In this document: positions 22,035 to 34,816 of the stretch, in pieces
Numbering within the stretch: position 1 is the stretch's first letter
Layout: every line of letters starts with the position of its first letter
Assembly: GCF_041146795.1 (NCBI RefSeq)
Contig: NC_135172.1
Location: 13,568,137 to 13,632,136 of the forward strand
Reading direction: 5' to 3'
DNA: 64,000 bases
Source: Maylandia zebra
Taxonomy: Eukaryota > Chordata > Actinopteri > Cichliformes > Cichlidae
Made by a program: the position numbers and the translations under genes
Notes under the pieces: model-generated
Databases searched by the model: none
What the model was told of the DNA's origin: nothing
What the model saw: the letters and a program-made list of their open reading frames with translations, nothing else

Positions 22035-25000
22035 ATGGCTTCTCCTGGATGGGCCGTTGCGCTCATGCTGTTTCAGCTCTTCCACTCAGGTGAGTGAACT
22101 GATGGCTGAGTGGGTGCAGTGGGCAGCTCTGATGAGAAGAACCTGTTCAGTGTAGAAGCCAATTGGGCGATAGAAGCAGATAAGGTTAAAAAGTAAGGTT
22201 AAAGAGTGTGACAAGAGAGATAACTGGGACTGAAGATGACTGGGCAGAGTGTGGTGGCTGCGCTTGTAAGAACCCCTGAGGCAAATTGATTTGTAGTTAA
22301 AAATGACATGTGATCACTTTTCTGAGGGTAAAGTTACTTTTTTTACTCTGCTAACCCAATCCAAGCATTTCAGCTCAGGTTTTTCCAAAATTGTAGGAAA
22401 CTATTTAACTTTAAAAAAACGTAATATGCTGTTAGAGAGGATTCAAAGCGGTTACACATGATCATATCAAACATGAGACATTTGAAAACATAACACAAAA
22501 CATTATCTACACATGTAAAGCTCCATTCTGCATCTGAAGAAATTTGAATTTGTGATTCTTAGACAGACTTAGCTGACAGTACTTCCCATTCACATTTTGA
22601 ACGCAGGCTTTTCCTTAAAGATTTCCATCCCATCTTTGGGGATGGAAGCATCCCCAAAGATCTGCAAATCAGGAAAAAAAAGACGTCATTGATCCTTCAG
22701 GTTTTGAGACTTGTGATCCTGGTTTGGTCCGGAGACTACGCTCTCTGTAAGCTGACCCAGCTGGCAGTTGTACTGCATTGTTCACGTTGCAGAGTGGCAC
22801 ATGGGAAACACAACTATAAATTTTGACAGCCGGCACGCCTACTGCCAGTGAGATCATCTGATAGGCAGGAGAACAACCCCAGGACTCGATGGAACAATGG
22901 TCAATTGAAAAGAGGAGCGAGTTCTTACGATTTGGGCAGGGTGTCCTTCCTTCCTCAGAGGAACACACTGGGTGTATTCAGCATGCTATGAAACAATAGT
23001 TCACAATAGATCAGCTAAAATGAGTATTATTTCATGAGATGGCAAAATTTAATTGACCCTTGCATGTATTGTGTTAAGACCGAGAAAAAAAAATACTCAT
23101 GAGATCATGTGAGTTACAGTGCCAGGACAAACATAGGAGGAGACCCATCCTTTTATTCATGTTTTTATTTATAGTATTGGGTTTAACATCACAGGTATTC
23201 AGTGTGTTAGGTCTACATGTACAGTATCCTCCTTAATGTTCTGTTTTTCCATCTTATGGCATTCTCTCCACCATGTTTTACAGATGATGTAATGTGTTTC
23301 ATTTCATAAGCCGTTTACTGTTATGGCACGGTATGGATCCAGTGTAAGTGTAGCGCGTGGCGAACACTAAAGCGGTCGCGCCAGAATGTCACGCTAAAAA
23401 GAAAGATTCTTTAAAATACAAGGGGGAGCAAGCGAGTCAGATACCACGGGCACAGAGAGGAAGCAGGTCTGATCAGAAACAGTTTATTACTAGGCCAGGG
23501 AGCACAAATAAAAACACCCTTAAAATGTATGTAATAAAATGTTTGCTCTCTACTAAAAACAATTCTAAAACCTGTAAAACTACCATTTTCTACATTCACT
23601 AAAACCCCCCTGCTATAATTAGGCCACATGTTCATTATGGGTCCATCAGCAGGCCAGGAATTCCTCCTTTAGAGCAGAGTCCACGCCAGCCCCGTCTTCA
23701 GCAGACAAGAAAGAGCCACCCATCTTCTTGTCCTTCCGCTGGCCCATCACTTCCCAGCCCGGCTTGCGTTCTGCACCCGAAACCATAATGTGACCACCGC
23801 CACAGCTCCCCTTGCGTCGGTGTCCTGCAACATAACAAATAGGGGCCAGAACAATGGTCCCAGAAGCGGCCCTGGCTCATGGCCATGGTGACCCTCTCCC
23901 AATCCAGCTGCACCCAGTAAACAACAGTAGAGACCCTACTCACAAATGCAGGCAGAGGTAAACCTCTGCCCTGCTGCCAATCACACGCGTTGTCTCTTAC
24001 TGTTGCCGTTCCATGAGGTCAGGACTTGGTCGCCGCATCACACTGGCCATCTCGCATTAACCTTCCAGCCTCTCTCCTTCAGTGCTCAGCTAGCCTGTAT
24101 TTAAAAGGTCTTTACACAGCTGATAGGCCACCTCTGGACACACCCCTGCCTCAGAAGGTGGTCCCTATCAGCTAATTTGTCCCATGTGCAGCCAGTCCAC
24201 AGTGGATAAAAACCATGTCACATAAAACACTAAAAACCATGCAATAGAAACAGAATAAAACCATGCAAACAAAACAACACTCATAAATAAACACTAAAAA
24301 TCAGAATAAAAACAATATACAAGATAAATACAAATTTCCACTGTGTGACATCAGGATCCATACCGCTAACTGACTGCTGATAAAAGCAGCAGGATGAATC
24401 CTGAAGCGTAAAGGGCTCTCTGCCCAAGTTCAGCCAAATTTTATAAGACAGTGCTTCACAGCGTAAATAGATTTTGACTCAAAGCATACCGCAACTCCCA
24501 GCAGAGCAGCTTTTCAGTGACTGAAGATAAAACTGAATGCAGAGAGACGCACAAATGGGGTGCGAGTGGTTGCAGAAACGGCCTGGCAAAGCATCTCAAG
24601 GGAGGGAACACAGTAATTGTCCATGGGTTCGAAAATCCAGGGAGTGATTAAAGGATTTTCCTCCAAGTATTAAGAACACTTTATTTAAATACATTTAAAA
24701 ATCCATTGTGGTGGTGTACAGAGGCAAAATAATAAATAATATAAATAAATAAACATTTTTAAAAAAAAGTACATTTAAAAAGTCACTGTCTGCAGTGTTT
24801 TTGTAGCTACTTTCATTTTCAGAAAGCTCACAATGAATTTTTAACAGTTTTTTTTTTTTTTTTTTTAACAAGCACAATGGATAAACCCCAAAAAGTTGAT
24901 TCTGTTCATCTGGATGTAGCGTTTTCAGTGGGAGAAACGTTTGTTCCTCATTCAGTCTCAACTGAAGAAGTTGCTAGAGTTTCTCCCACTGAAAACTCTA

Positions 25001-28000
25001 CATCCAGATGAACAGAATCAACATTTTGGGATTTCCTTACCTGGATGATTGAGCCTGCATGAAATATTTTATAGTATTTTGAGGTTTTCTTCCAGTTTAT
25101 TAAAAAAAAAGTACACGTAACACAAGGTTTTACAGTATTGCTGCCCCACAGATTGAACTTAGACAGAAAGGTACAACATGCAGTCTAAAGTTGCATAAGC
25201 TGACATTCGTAAGGAAAGCTTTAGCAACTAAAGACTTGGATTATTATAGTAAAGCGAGGAAAATTAGATCTTTTTTATTTCTTAGTTAAAACATGTTGTG
25301 TGGATTTCTGATAAAAATAAAAGTGCAAAATGATTTTGCACAGACCTTAAAGATACAGTACACAGTGTTTACTTTCATGACTTATTATATCTTGCTCTTT
25401 CTCCCACTCCCTTAACCTCAGGTACTTCATACCCTGTTTTCACTAGCACACCATCTCTTCCACCAGAATTCGCACTTCCCTTTCCAAATGTCAGCCTTGT
25501 CGCTTCTCCCATCACACCTGGAGAATCAACACAAAGTGTCCTCTGCCCTCTAAAGATATCACCCTCCACTGTGGTGGTCAGGTATGGCAAAAAAGAGTGA
25601 GTGATTATTTCAGGCTGACGTAGGTGGTCAGTGATAAGAGTCTGTGTGCACTAACTTGCTGTTCACTCATCTGTGCAGTTTAAAGCCTTTTTGGACAGTA
25701 AAATGATAGCTTGGTGTCACTCAGACATGGTGACCTTGTGGTATTTCATTGTTCAGAAAGGTTCACGAGGTTTTGACCTTGTGTTGAGCTTCTGAAATCT
25801 ATGGTGCAAAGATCAGCACTCTGATTTTTATCTTGGATCAATTTCCAACTATTAAATATTTCAGTTGCTGTCATGACTTGTATTGAAATGTAAGAGGCAA
25901 CGTCAAGAAAATGTCACCAAATTAACAGAATCATCTGCGTGTCTGAGGGAATTAATTGTGTATCTCCTTTAACAGGTTTGGAGATCCAGTCAAAGCTAAC
26001 TGCTCCATACAAAGAATGGGGTATTTTGGCATTGGTTGGGAAGTCCCACTGGTAGGTTAATCAGTGTTTGATTATACACAGTGTTTTATATGTTGAGAAC
26101 CAAACAACACCCACTAACTAAACTAAATATAAGGCTTATATCCTCACTTTGTAGTTTTATATAAGAGAGCTGTATATTTTCATCACACAGTCTTCACAAC
26201 TTCATATCCAATGCAAAGAGAGTTATGATAAGTGTGAAGTGTATTGGGAAATAAAGAAAGAGCACTGCAGATGCAGTATTTGCTTTGAGGGCGTTGACTG
26301 AGAAGTATTGAGAGTTGCACTGTGTTTGTGGATCTAAAGGACATGATAGGGTGCCAAGATAGGAACTGGGGTACTGCCTGAAGAAGTCAGGAATGGCAGA
26401 AGATGCAAGGATGGTGCCAGAAATGTCTGAGGACAGCGAGACATTGGTGAGGTGTGAGTACATCAGGGATCGGCTGTGAGCCACTTCTTGTTGACAGTAG
26501 TGATTGATAGTCTGACAGATGAGGCGAGGCTGGAGTCTGCATGGACTATGATGCTCACTAATGAAATTGTGATCAGTAGTGAGAGTATGGAGTAGGTGGA
26601 AAAGAACCTGGAGACGTGGAGGTATGCTCAGAGGAGAAGAGGAATGAAAGTACAACCAAAACAGGATAGATGTGTAAATCAGAGGAAGACAGATGAAAAG
26701 GTTACCATGGAAGCAGCAGAAGTGGTGAAGGTAAATTCAATTCAATATTATTTATATAGGAAAAACTTTTTAACGAGAAGAAACCCATGGAAGAACCATG
26801 CCCAGGGAGGGGCAGGCAATTGTTGAGATTGGTTGGGGGTGAAGAGAAGGACACAGGAAAAAAAAGACACTGTGGAAGAGAGCATAATTTCAGCATAATT
26901 GTCAATAAGGAAAGTCTTAAGAGTAAACTTAAAAGTAAAGAAGGAATCTGTCTCCTAAATTCAAACTAGGAACTGGTTCCACCAAAGAGGAGCCCGAAAG
27001 CTGGAGACTGTCTCCCATTCTACTTTTTAATACTCTAGGAACCACATGTGAACTCAGTCTGACTGTGAAGTGATCTGATGGGGTGATACAGTACTAAAAA
27101 TTCTTAAAAGACGTATTTTGGAATGATGATTTTGAATCTGATTCTGGATTTAACAGGGAGCCAATGAAGAGAAGACAATATAGAAGAAATATGTACTCTC
27201 TTACTAGTCTATGTCAGTATTCTTGCTGCAGCATTTCACCTCAAGTAAAGGCATTTCAGGGAGTTTTTAAGGCATCCTTATAATAATGAATTACCGTCAT
27301 CGAGCCTAGATGTAATAAATGCATGAACTAGTTTTGGAGGTCCACCTACATTGTTCTTTGTAAAAAAGTGATTGCCCCCTAAACCTAATAACTGGTTGGG
27401 CAACCCTAAGCAGCAACAACTGCAATCAAACATTTGTGATCACTGGCAATGAGTCTTTTACAGCACTTTGGAGGAATTTTGGACCACTTGTCTTTGCAGA
27501 ATTGTTGTAATTCAGCCAAAATCAAGGGTTTTCAAGCATGAATTACCTTTTTAAGGTCATGCCACAGCATCTTAATCTGATTCAGGTCAGGACTCCAAAG
27601 CAGTCCTGCTCTTTTTCTTAAGTTAGAGGTGGACTTGCTGGAGTGTTTTGGATCACTGTCTTTCTGCAAAAACCAAGTGCTCTTCAGCTTGAGGACACAA
27701 ACAGATGGCTGGATATTCTCCTTCAAGATGTTTTGGTAGATCCATGGTTCCATTTACCAGATCAAGTCTCCCAGATCCCTAGGCAACAAAGCAGCACTGA
27801 ACCATCACATTACTGCCACAACGTTTTACTGTTGGTATGTCGTTCCTTTTCTGAAATGCTGAGTTACTTTTATGCCACAAGTAATGGGACACACCCAGTC
27901 TGACCATTTTTCAAGGCTTGGAGATCATCACGATGTTTTCTGGAAAACTGAACTACGCCTTTATGTTCCTTTTGCTCAGCAGTGGTTTTCATCTTGGAAC

Positions 28001-28517
28001 CATTTGGGGACATTTTTGCCCAGTCTCTACCTTATGGTGATGTCATGAACACTGAACTGAAGCAAGAGAGGCCTACCGTTCTGGGGTAACTTTGTTCAGC
28101 CAGTGAAAGTTCACCACTGTTCCATGTTTTCGCCATTTGTGGATAATGTCTTTCACTGTGGCTCGCTGGAGTCCCATAGCTTTAGAAATGGCTTTATAAC
28201 CTTATCCAGACTGAGATCTGAGTTACATCGTTTCTCACTTGTACCCGAATTTCCTTCGATCGCAGCATGATTTCTAGTTTTGGAGGACTTTTTGGTCTAC
28301 TCTACTTTGTCAGGCAGGTCCTATTTAAGAGATTTGATCGAGCACAGGTGTGGCAGTAATCAGACCTGTGTATGGCTACAGACGTTGAACTCCGCTTTTC
28401 AAAGACGTGATACACCACAGTTAATTTCCCCTTAATAATAAACACCATTTAGAAACAGCATTTTGTTTACTTGTTAATATTAAAATTAGTTTAATGGGCT
28501 GACACTTGAGTGTGATG

Positions 28518-28587
<70 letters not shown>

Positions 28588-30534
28588 AAATTGTGTTTAT
28601 TGTTCATTGCCTTCACTTGAGGAAAAAAGAAAAAAATCTGAATAGCTTTGCGATTTGTTACCCTTTGCCACTCCAGAACCGTCCTAACTTTACATCACAA
28701 GGTTTTCTGATCTGGAGTGTTGAGAAGATGACTGACTGGACCATCAAGCCTGTGTGTTTTGCCCTATCTGAACAGGGAGGACAGTGTTACAGTAAACTCA
28801 CCCTAATAGTCTACAGTAAGTCAACAGCATTATCCTTCTGACATGCATGAAGCACTTTACATGGCTGATATGCCAACCTCTCTCCACAGAGCCTCCAGAC
28901 AGAGTATCCATCACATTTCTAAATCACAGTGAGTCACCGTTTGAGGGTGATCGGTATACTCTACAGTGCCACGTTACAGAGGTTGCGCCTGCTGAAAATG
29001 TCCTCGTGACCTTCTACAGAGGGGAGAAAATGCTGGCTCAGATGCACTCGAATACATCCAGTGAGAAGAAACCAGTGACTCAGAGCTTCACTCTGAACAT
29101 CGTATCCAGTAAAGAAGACACTGAAGCTCAGTACTGGTGTGAAGCCAAACTTGAGCTGGGACCTGAAGGACCACAGCACCTTCCAGTGATGGCGTCACAA
29201 AGACTCTGTAAGTGAAACCAGTGATCTGCGCTACAAATTTTTGGAATTTATGTGGATTCTGTTTTTTAATTTCCCCTTTAGTTCTTTTTCCCCTCTCCAC
29301 ATCTTTAGGATCCCTCTTTGCTTTTTCTGTAAGGCCAAAAGGGTAGATGCAAGCTATTTGCTTCAAACACTGCAGCATCCATTTAAAACACGTACATTTT
29401 GAGCTCCAGTTCTGCCACCTGGAGCTTTCCCAGCATCACTGAACAACTACTTACCCAGGCTACATTTAATGTGCATATGGTTATCAAAGCTTAAAACAGC
29501 ATAACAGCTCTGTAAGTATAACCTGATCTGCTCAGTGCGCAGGATGCAATATTATGGTAAAGCCACAACAGCATTTCCAAAATTGCTTTTTTACATGGGA
29601 GTGACAACCGTGCAGAAAACACAGCAAAGAACATATCAACACAGTTCAGGTGATGGATAATCCTAATATTTATTTACTTATTGACTGTGGAAAATGACCA
29701 CCAGAGCTTCTGCCATAGTCACAATATATGCACTGTTAATAACATGACTGAAGACTTTCTGCTCTACAAACCAGTTTATCACTCAAGAAGCATTTTAATG
29801 AGGCAATATAAAGCTGTTGTGTAATGTTTCCTCCTGCAATTTCAAGAATCACATATATAAACTACTTCAAATGAAACTGCACTCTTTGTTCTCCAGTCAT
29901 ATACCGTCAGCTGTAAAGTGTTACATAGAACTGCTTAAACCATATTTTTCTTCTTACTAGAAAAGTGAACAAACAGAGCTTCTTTCGTTAGATAAAATGT
30001 ATTAGGTGTCTTTTCTTCCACTGATTGTTTTTCCTTGTTTCAGTTGCACCACAGCTTAGCTGTCCTGTAAAACTTAAGGTGACAGAGGGCGAGAGATTCC
30101 CATGTGAGGTGACAGGAAACCCTCAGCCATCAGTGACCTGGTTCAGAAATGGGCAGATAGTTGCCCCACCCTCTCATTTAAATAAAAAGGATGCTGGAAA
30201 TTACACAATCCAAGCTAAAGGATTATTTTCAAAAAACTTCACAGTGGAAGTGAAAATCCTTCCTGCCAGAGGTAGGGTTGTCTGCATTACTACTGAACAC
30301 AATTAATGCTCCCTGTTAACATTTCTACTTTCATTGTTCCAAATCATCCTTCCTGGAGTTTGAGAAAGCTTTTGTTCTGATATATGATCATGTAAATGAG
30401 AAGAATCCTAAACTGAAGGTTTGGAGTAATCTTGTGCTGAAAACTGTTTCTTCTGCTTTCCAGGAACTGCAAACAGCTGTTGTGGACATTTCTTGCTGCT
30501 TGTTCTTCTTACCCAGATGATAACTCACGTGTAA
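22035..30534 (+). CDS. ICAM-like immunoglobulin-superfamily adhesion protein (348 aa, 7 exons)
   Basis: Seen: exons 22035-22089, 25422-25581, 25976-26051, 28677-28815, 28890-29207, 30044-30271 and 30464-30534 join in frame with GT-AG borders. Residues 1-18 (MASPGWAVALMLFQLFHS) are a signal peptide. Exons 2-4 make one Ig-like domain with ICAM features: ISPSTVVVRFGDPVKANCS, GYFGIGWE, WSVEKMTDWTIKPVC. Exon 5 is a second Ig domain (TLQCHV ... AQYWCEAKLE). Exon 6 is a third with GNPQPSVTWFRN and GNYTIQAKG, where the usual second Cys is Ile. Exon 7 gives a short hydrophobic tail (HFLLLVLLTQMITHV) with no cytoplasmic part, which looks like a GPI signal. Several N-glycosylation sites are present. Family knowledge: ICAMs bind beta-2 integrins on leukocytes. 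Exact orthology is open. Confidence 0.82.
23342..24353. mobile_element. 1-kb insertion in a Tc1 relic, flanked by GGATCCA
   Basis: Flanked by GGATCCA at 23335-23341 and 24354-24360. The flanks read into a Tc1-type sequence, so this is an insertion. On the minus strand the inserted piece begins TGATGTCACACAGTGG and contains a possible TATA-like TATTTAAAAG (plus strand near 24096). It may be a solo LTR, but the ends are not a clean TG...CA, so the class is open. Confidence 0.45.
24354..24735 (+). mobile_element. Tc1-like transposase relic (copy A)
   Basis: Shares with the copy at 59200-59985 the blocks GACTGCTGATAAAAGCAGCA-type, AGCAGGATGAA, CAGATTCAGCC-type and CATTGTGGTGGTGTACAGAG, the C-terminal coding and 3' end of a Tc1 family. 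Heavily damaged. A short left piece (about 23310-23341) seems to continue it across the insertion. Confidence 0.6.
24886..25031. repeat. Large palindrome of two head-to-head retroelement tails
   Basis: The left arm (CCCCAAAAAGTTGATTCTGT onward) and the right arm (ending ACAGAATCAACATTTTGGGA) are near-perfect inverted repeats of about 50-55 bp with a centre of about 35 bp. Each arm is the same tail seen at 4064-4110. The arms include CATCTGGATGTAGCGTTTTC and its inverse. Confidence 0.8.
26735..27345 (+). repeat. Abundant teleost interspersed repeat (long copy)
   Basis: Starts AATTCAATATTATTTATATA, then AGAAACCCATGGAAGAACCA, CCCAGGGAGGGGCAGGC, GGGAGCCAATGAAGAGAAGA and AATGCATGAACTAGTTTTGG, the order of a well-known fish repeat. 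A 5' piece of the same family is at 61291-61475. Lies in intron 3 of the ICAM-like gene. Confidence 0.65.
27354..28490 (-). mobile_element. Tc1/mariner transposon relic
   Basis: On the minus strand the transposase C-terminal region is still readable: FLQKDSDPKHSSKSTSNL and LLWSPDLNQIKMLWHDLKK (compare the family pattern DNDPKHTS and SPDLNPIE-LW). The ends carry the AAAAAGTGATTGCCCCCTAA-type terminus. Frameshifts and deletions make it dead. Within intron 3 of the ICAM-like gene. Confidence 0.85.
28518..28583. repeat. AC dinucleotide microsatellite
   Basis: About 33 AC units, ending 94 bp upstream of exon 4 of the ICAM-like gene. Confidence 0.95.
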
Positions 30535-31560
30535 AACCTTAAAAGTTCCTCTTTCCACGTTACTTGGATAAAAGTGCTCCTGCTGTAGAAAATGCAGAGA
30601 AATGTTCATTGCTGTGTCATTCCTTGTGTCCTTAAGGCTCAGCTTTGAATTTGAATGTCTTTATGTGCATTTCAAAGACAGTGGAGTCTCACTAAAAGCA
30701 GATTATGCTCTCTAGTTGTTCTTTTTAATCGTTTTGTTGCTGAACTTCTGTCCAGGTACATATTCTTATGTAACTACCGTAAGCTGCCTTTGTTATCTGC
30801 CCAAAAGGCAAAGTTCACATCTTCCAGACTGAAAGCTTCTCTAGAAAGAAATTCACATTTTAGTCCTTAATCACTCAGTGTTCATGGGTATGTGAAAGCA
30901 GTATGATTTAGTTAAAAACAATTTACTTTTAAAGAGCTGAAACTGGAAATAAGGCGAGACAGTCCAGCAAAGGCATCCAGAAAGATATCTGGTTGTCTTA
31001 ATTTTCTTTTGAACATCACAATGGTGTTTCATTACTATTTGATATCTGAAGAAATGCTGAGTTACGCCCCCATCCTGCCATGTAAAGAATCCAAGAGTTT
31101 TTGGAAGGATTTTCTTTGGATTTGGAAAACTGGATCAATGTGTTGATGTGGGTGAGGGTAAAAAATTTAAATAAATCATTGGGCATAATGTATGTGTCAA
31201 CCCACTGTCCAAGTGTCCTGCTCCACCCCCTTTTGGAAACTGTCTGGGTTAGCTGTCAAAGCAAAAGCTGCACCCAAATGGTACAAGAGGCTAACAGCCT
31301 GCTCTTTAGTTGGGTAACTTTAGACTTCCTCATCGTCCTTTAGGCTCGTTGAGACATTTTATTTTTACATCCTTATTCATAGCTCCTGCATTACTCCTTG
31401 CAATACTTTCATTGCACAATAAATTTCAGCTTAAATAAGCTGACTAGGCAGTTGAACTTTGTTGTTTTGAGTCATTTGTTACTAGCCTCAGTCAAGTTGG
31501 TAACATGAATCATTACTAAAACCTTCAGTTGCTGTACAAAATGTTAAGAAAATAAAGCAC
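30535..31560 (+). other. Likely 3' UTR of the ICAM-like gene
   Basis: Downstream of the TAA at 30532-30534. Candidate polyadenylation signals are AATAAA at about 31419 and again at about 31552. No coding frame with a recognisable domain. Confidence 0.45.
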
Positions 31561-32303
31561 CAAATAAACAGCTATGACATGCTCTCTTTATTATGTATTA
31601 AGTGAAAGTGTGTAGTTTAAGACATTAACTTTGTTGATTTTAGTATAAGAACTACTCCATTAGAACCTCATGTGCCCAGTTCATCTTCAACGATTCTGCT
31701 CCATCTAAAAAGAAAAACATTTTATCTACTTGACAAAATGTTGATTATAAAGCTTTTATTTTGACATTGAAACTTATTGGAATACATAAAGCATCTTGTA
31801 GCAATTGATGTGTTGCGTTTGATAAAAACGTAAACTACTAAACCATGATGTCACACACTGGTTTGGTCCCACAATGAAGTTTTTGCTGCCATTGTCGTTT
31901 AGAAACCATTAGCTAACACACATCCTGGATAATCCTCTCACTCTTAGAAGACAGAATGCAGGTTTCAGGATTTTGGAGCCAATTTTGAACCTTGGAGCTA
32001 CAGCCATCTTTTATTTTGTCTAAATATGAGATTTGAATTTGAAATTAATTTTGTTTCAAGTACAAACATGTCCCTTCGGTTGTTGATTTTTGTCATTTTG
32101 AGCATTTCTGATCATTTTAGTTCAGTTCTATAAAACTGCTATCCAATTAATTCCCTAAATCATTGGAGTGTCCCCTTTTCATCCCCTTTTATTAAGACAG
32201 AAAGAAAACTGAACATGAGGAGCACTACTCTAAATTCAGAGTTGTTGTAATGTTAGAGTAAAAAGAAAATATACAACTTACTGCATGTCTTTGTTGAAGG
32301 TTG
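31561..32303 (-). other. Likely 3' UTR of ubn1
   Basis: Minus-strand sequence after the ubn1 stop. An AATAAA on the minus strand (TTTATT at about 31585) is a candidate poly(A) signal. The two convergent transcripts would end within some tens of bases of each other. Confidence 0.4.
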
Positions 32304-34782
32304 TCATTTTGTAGCACCATCACCTTCAGAGACTCTGTGCACCTGAACAGCATCTGCATGTTTGGTGCCTCCAACCTGAAGCATCTGAGGCAAAATGTCA
32401 CCACATATACTCTGTGCTGGGAAACCAACTGGGCTGGACTGAGGAGGAGGAGGAGGGAGTAGGGGAGAACTCTGTGTCTCCGAGAAGCTCCAGTGATGAA
32501 CAAAACACTTGGTTTTTGCAACTTCTGCTAGGAGCTCCTGGAGCCCTGGGAGGTGTTGCTCCTGAGCCAGGGCTTGTTCAGCAAGGAGATCCAGGAGGGA
32601 ATGAGTGGGAGTCTCATCAACTTGAGATTTCTCCGACTCTGCATTTGAGGTGGCTCTGACATTCATTTCCACTTTTTTGACCTCGCCCTTCTTCGTGGCA
32701 GCACCCTCGTGAACAACAGAACTGAGTCTATCGGAGCCTTCGGTGAAGGCAGAAGCTGCTCCTCTGGACATTTCTGTCAGTGGTGAATTTCCCCAATCGT
32801 CATTACAGTCATCTGAGAATGAACATGACTGCTTCTTCTCACACTTGGCCTTCTTCGTTCTAAACATGTGAAACAATGCTTGCATTTTTGGTAAATAACT
32901 TTAAACATTTTATGTAGAAATTCATACAAGTAACAGCATTTAATTCCGCCCATCGCTGCACTCACAGTAATGACGAGAGATGTAACAATTTCCTGCTCTC
33001 CTTCATCAGAACCCTGAGAGAGAAAAAAGACATTTAAGTCGTAACATGTGTATAGTTAAAAGTATGAAAATAAAGTTTCAGGACTGAAACTGCACCATTA
33101 TAGTTTACCTTGATTGCATCCACCCTTTTGGCCAAAGCGGTTTGACCTCATTGTCAAGAAAGATCTTGAGATGCTCTTCAACCTCCTGTTCCCCCTTCCT
33201 TTCCTTTTTATAATTGTCTGCTTTTGCTTTCAGCACTTGGCCCAAACACTCTCTAAATGACAGAACAGGTCAAAGTGTCCGTTTTCATGGACTAAAGCAC
33301 AGTTTTAAAAGATCTTACTGAAATAAAACATGTTAACACGTGATTGATCTTTACAGCTTACCTGATCTCCTCATTCCACTTGAACACTTTCTTAGGACCT
33401 GCTTTTCTCCCAGTTTTCTCCTCATCATTGTCCTCTGTTGCTCTTTAGATAAACAGAAAATGCCATTATCACAGAGGGCTAGGGATGGTTTCCAGTAGTC
33501 CAATTCTCTTTGCAAGCACCTGCACAGCCAACATGCTAATGCTAAGCTAGCCTAGAAGCCAGAGTGCTGTTCAAGCTGAGTAAATGCTGATCCCAGCCTA
33601 GCAGTTGCATGTACATGCTGTAGAGTAATGCTCATGTCGCATCTGCCTTTTTGAAATTGTACAATTTGGTTGTGTCAGCCATAAGAAAAGATTGTAATAT
33701 TTAAATACAGCCACAACTGTGGCTAAGAATGGGAGATGAGACAACGTGGTAAGTAGGAAAGGAGATTTTATTTTGTTAAATAAAATTATAGACACTAGTA
33801 GCTGATAGTCTCACCTCCATTTTCCAAGAATAAATGAACTTACTTTGAAGTCTTGACTTGTTCATACGCCTGACATTCTTCATTGAAACATGAAATCTGC
33901 TCAGGCATAGATCTTCCAATGGCATCTTTAAGTTTCTGCATGGGATTTTCCACCCCAGGGGGCTCCCCCTTATCAAGAGGGCATAAAAAGCAGGTCACAC
34001 AAGTATAAATAATTTACAACTCTGTAATAGAAATGCAGCTGAACACATGAGCACACTCACCACTTGTGCGATTAGCAGTTTCTTTACACGTTTGAGAAGC
34101 GTATCTCTGCTACAGGGCAGGAAAGACGACAGGTGTGTGTACACCTTGGAGCGCAGTGACCCACTCTGCTCCCGACACTGTAACTCAATGCTGTGCCGAA
34201 ACACCAAGAGCAGAAACATGCATTTAAACACCACACTCAATATCTCAGGTGGAACAGGTACACATTTAGTTAAAGGGTTAGTGAGTTATATACTGCTTTG
34301 TATACCTTTGAGCATGCAGCCATAAAAGCGGCTTTGTGACGCTGCACCTACATAGCTACTATCTTTGTATGCCATGCTAATCTGTGTGTAAACCGGTTAA
34401 AATTTGCGAAGGAGATTATTTGAAATCTTAGGCATGAGTATAGGTATAACAAGATTTTTGATCAGATAATCACGTGTGTAGCAAATTTAAGGTCAAGATC
34501 AAGGTTTGCAGGTCAATACCTGAACTTGAAGCAGGCACTGTCCAACTTTTTCTTACACGAGCATTCAAGTTCCACAAAACGTGATCACCTAATATAAATA
34601 AATACCACTTCCTAGTAGTTTCTGAAAGAATGAGTCATTGAGGTATATCTATCACTATATCTACATACATACACACACTCAGCCTGGCCTTATATAGACG
34701 CACCATCTCCATGACAAGATTATTATTCCTCATTTCTTTTTGTTTTTAATTCTTTGCCCTTAAATTCAGCATCATTCTTTAA

Positions 34783-34816
<34 letters not shown>

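Noticed and set aside
26194-26655. 153-codon minus frame in ICAM-like intron 3
   Set aside because: No recognised domain, and the codons do not look conserved; it sits next to interspersed repeats.
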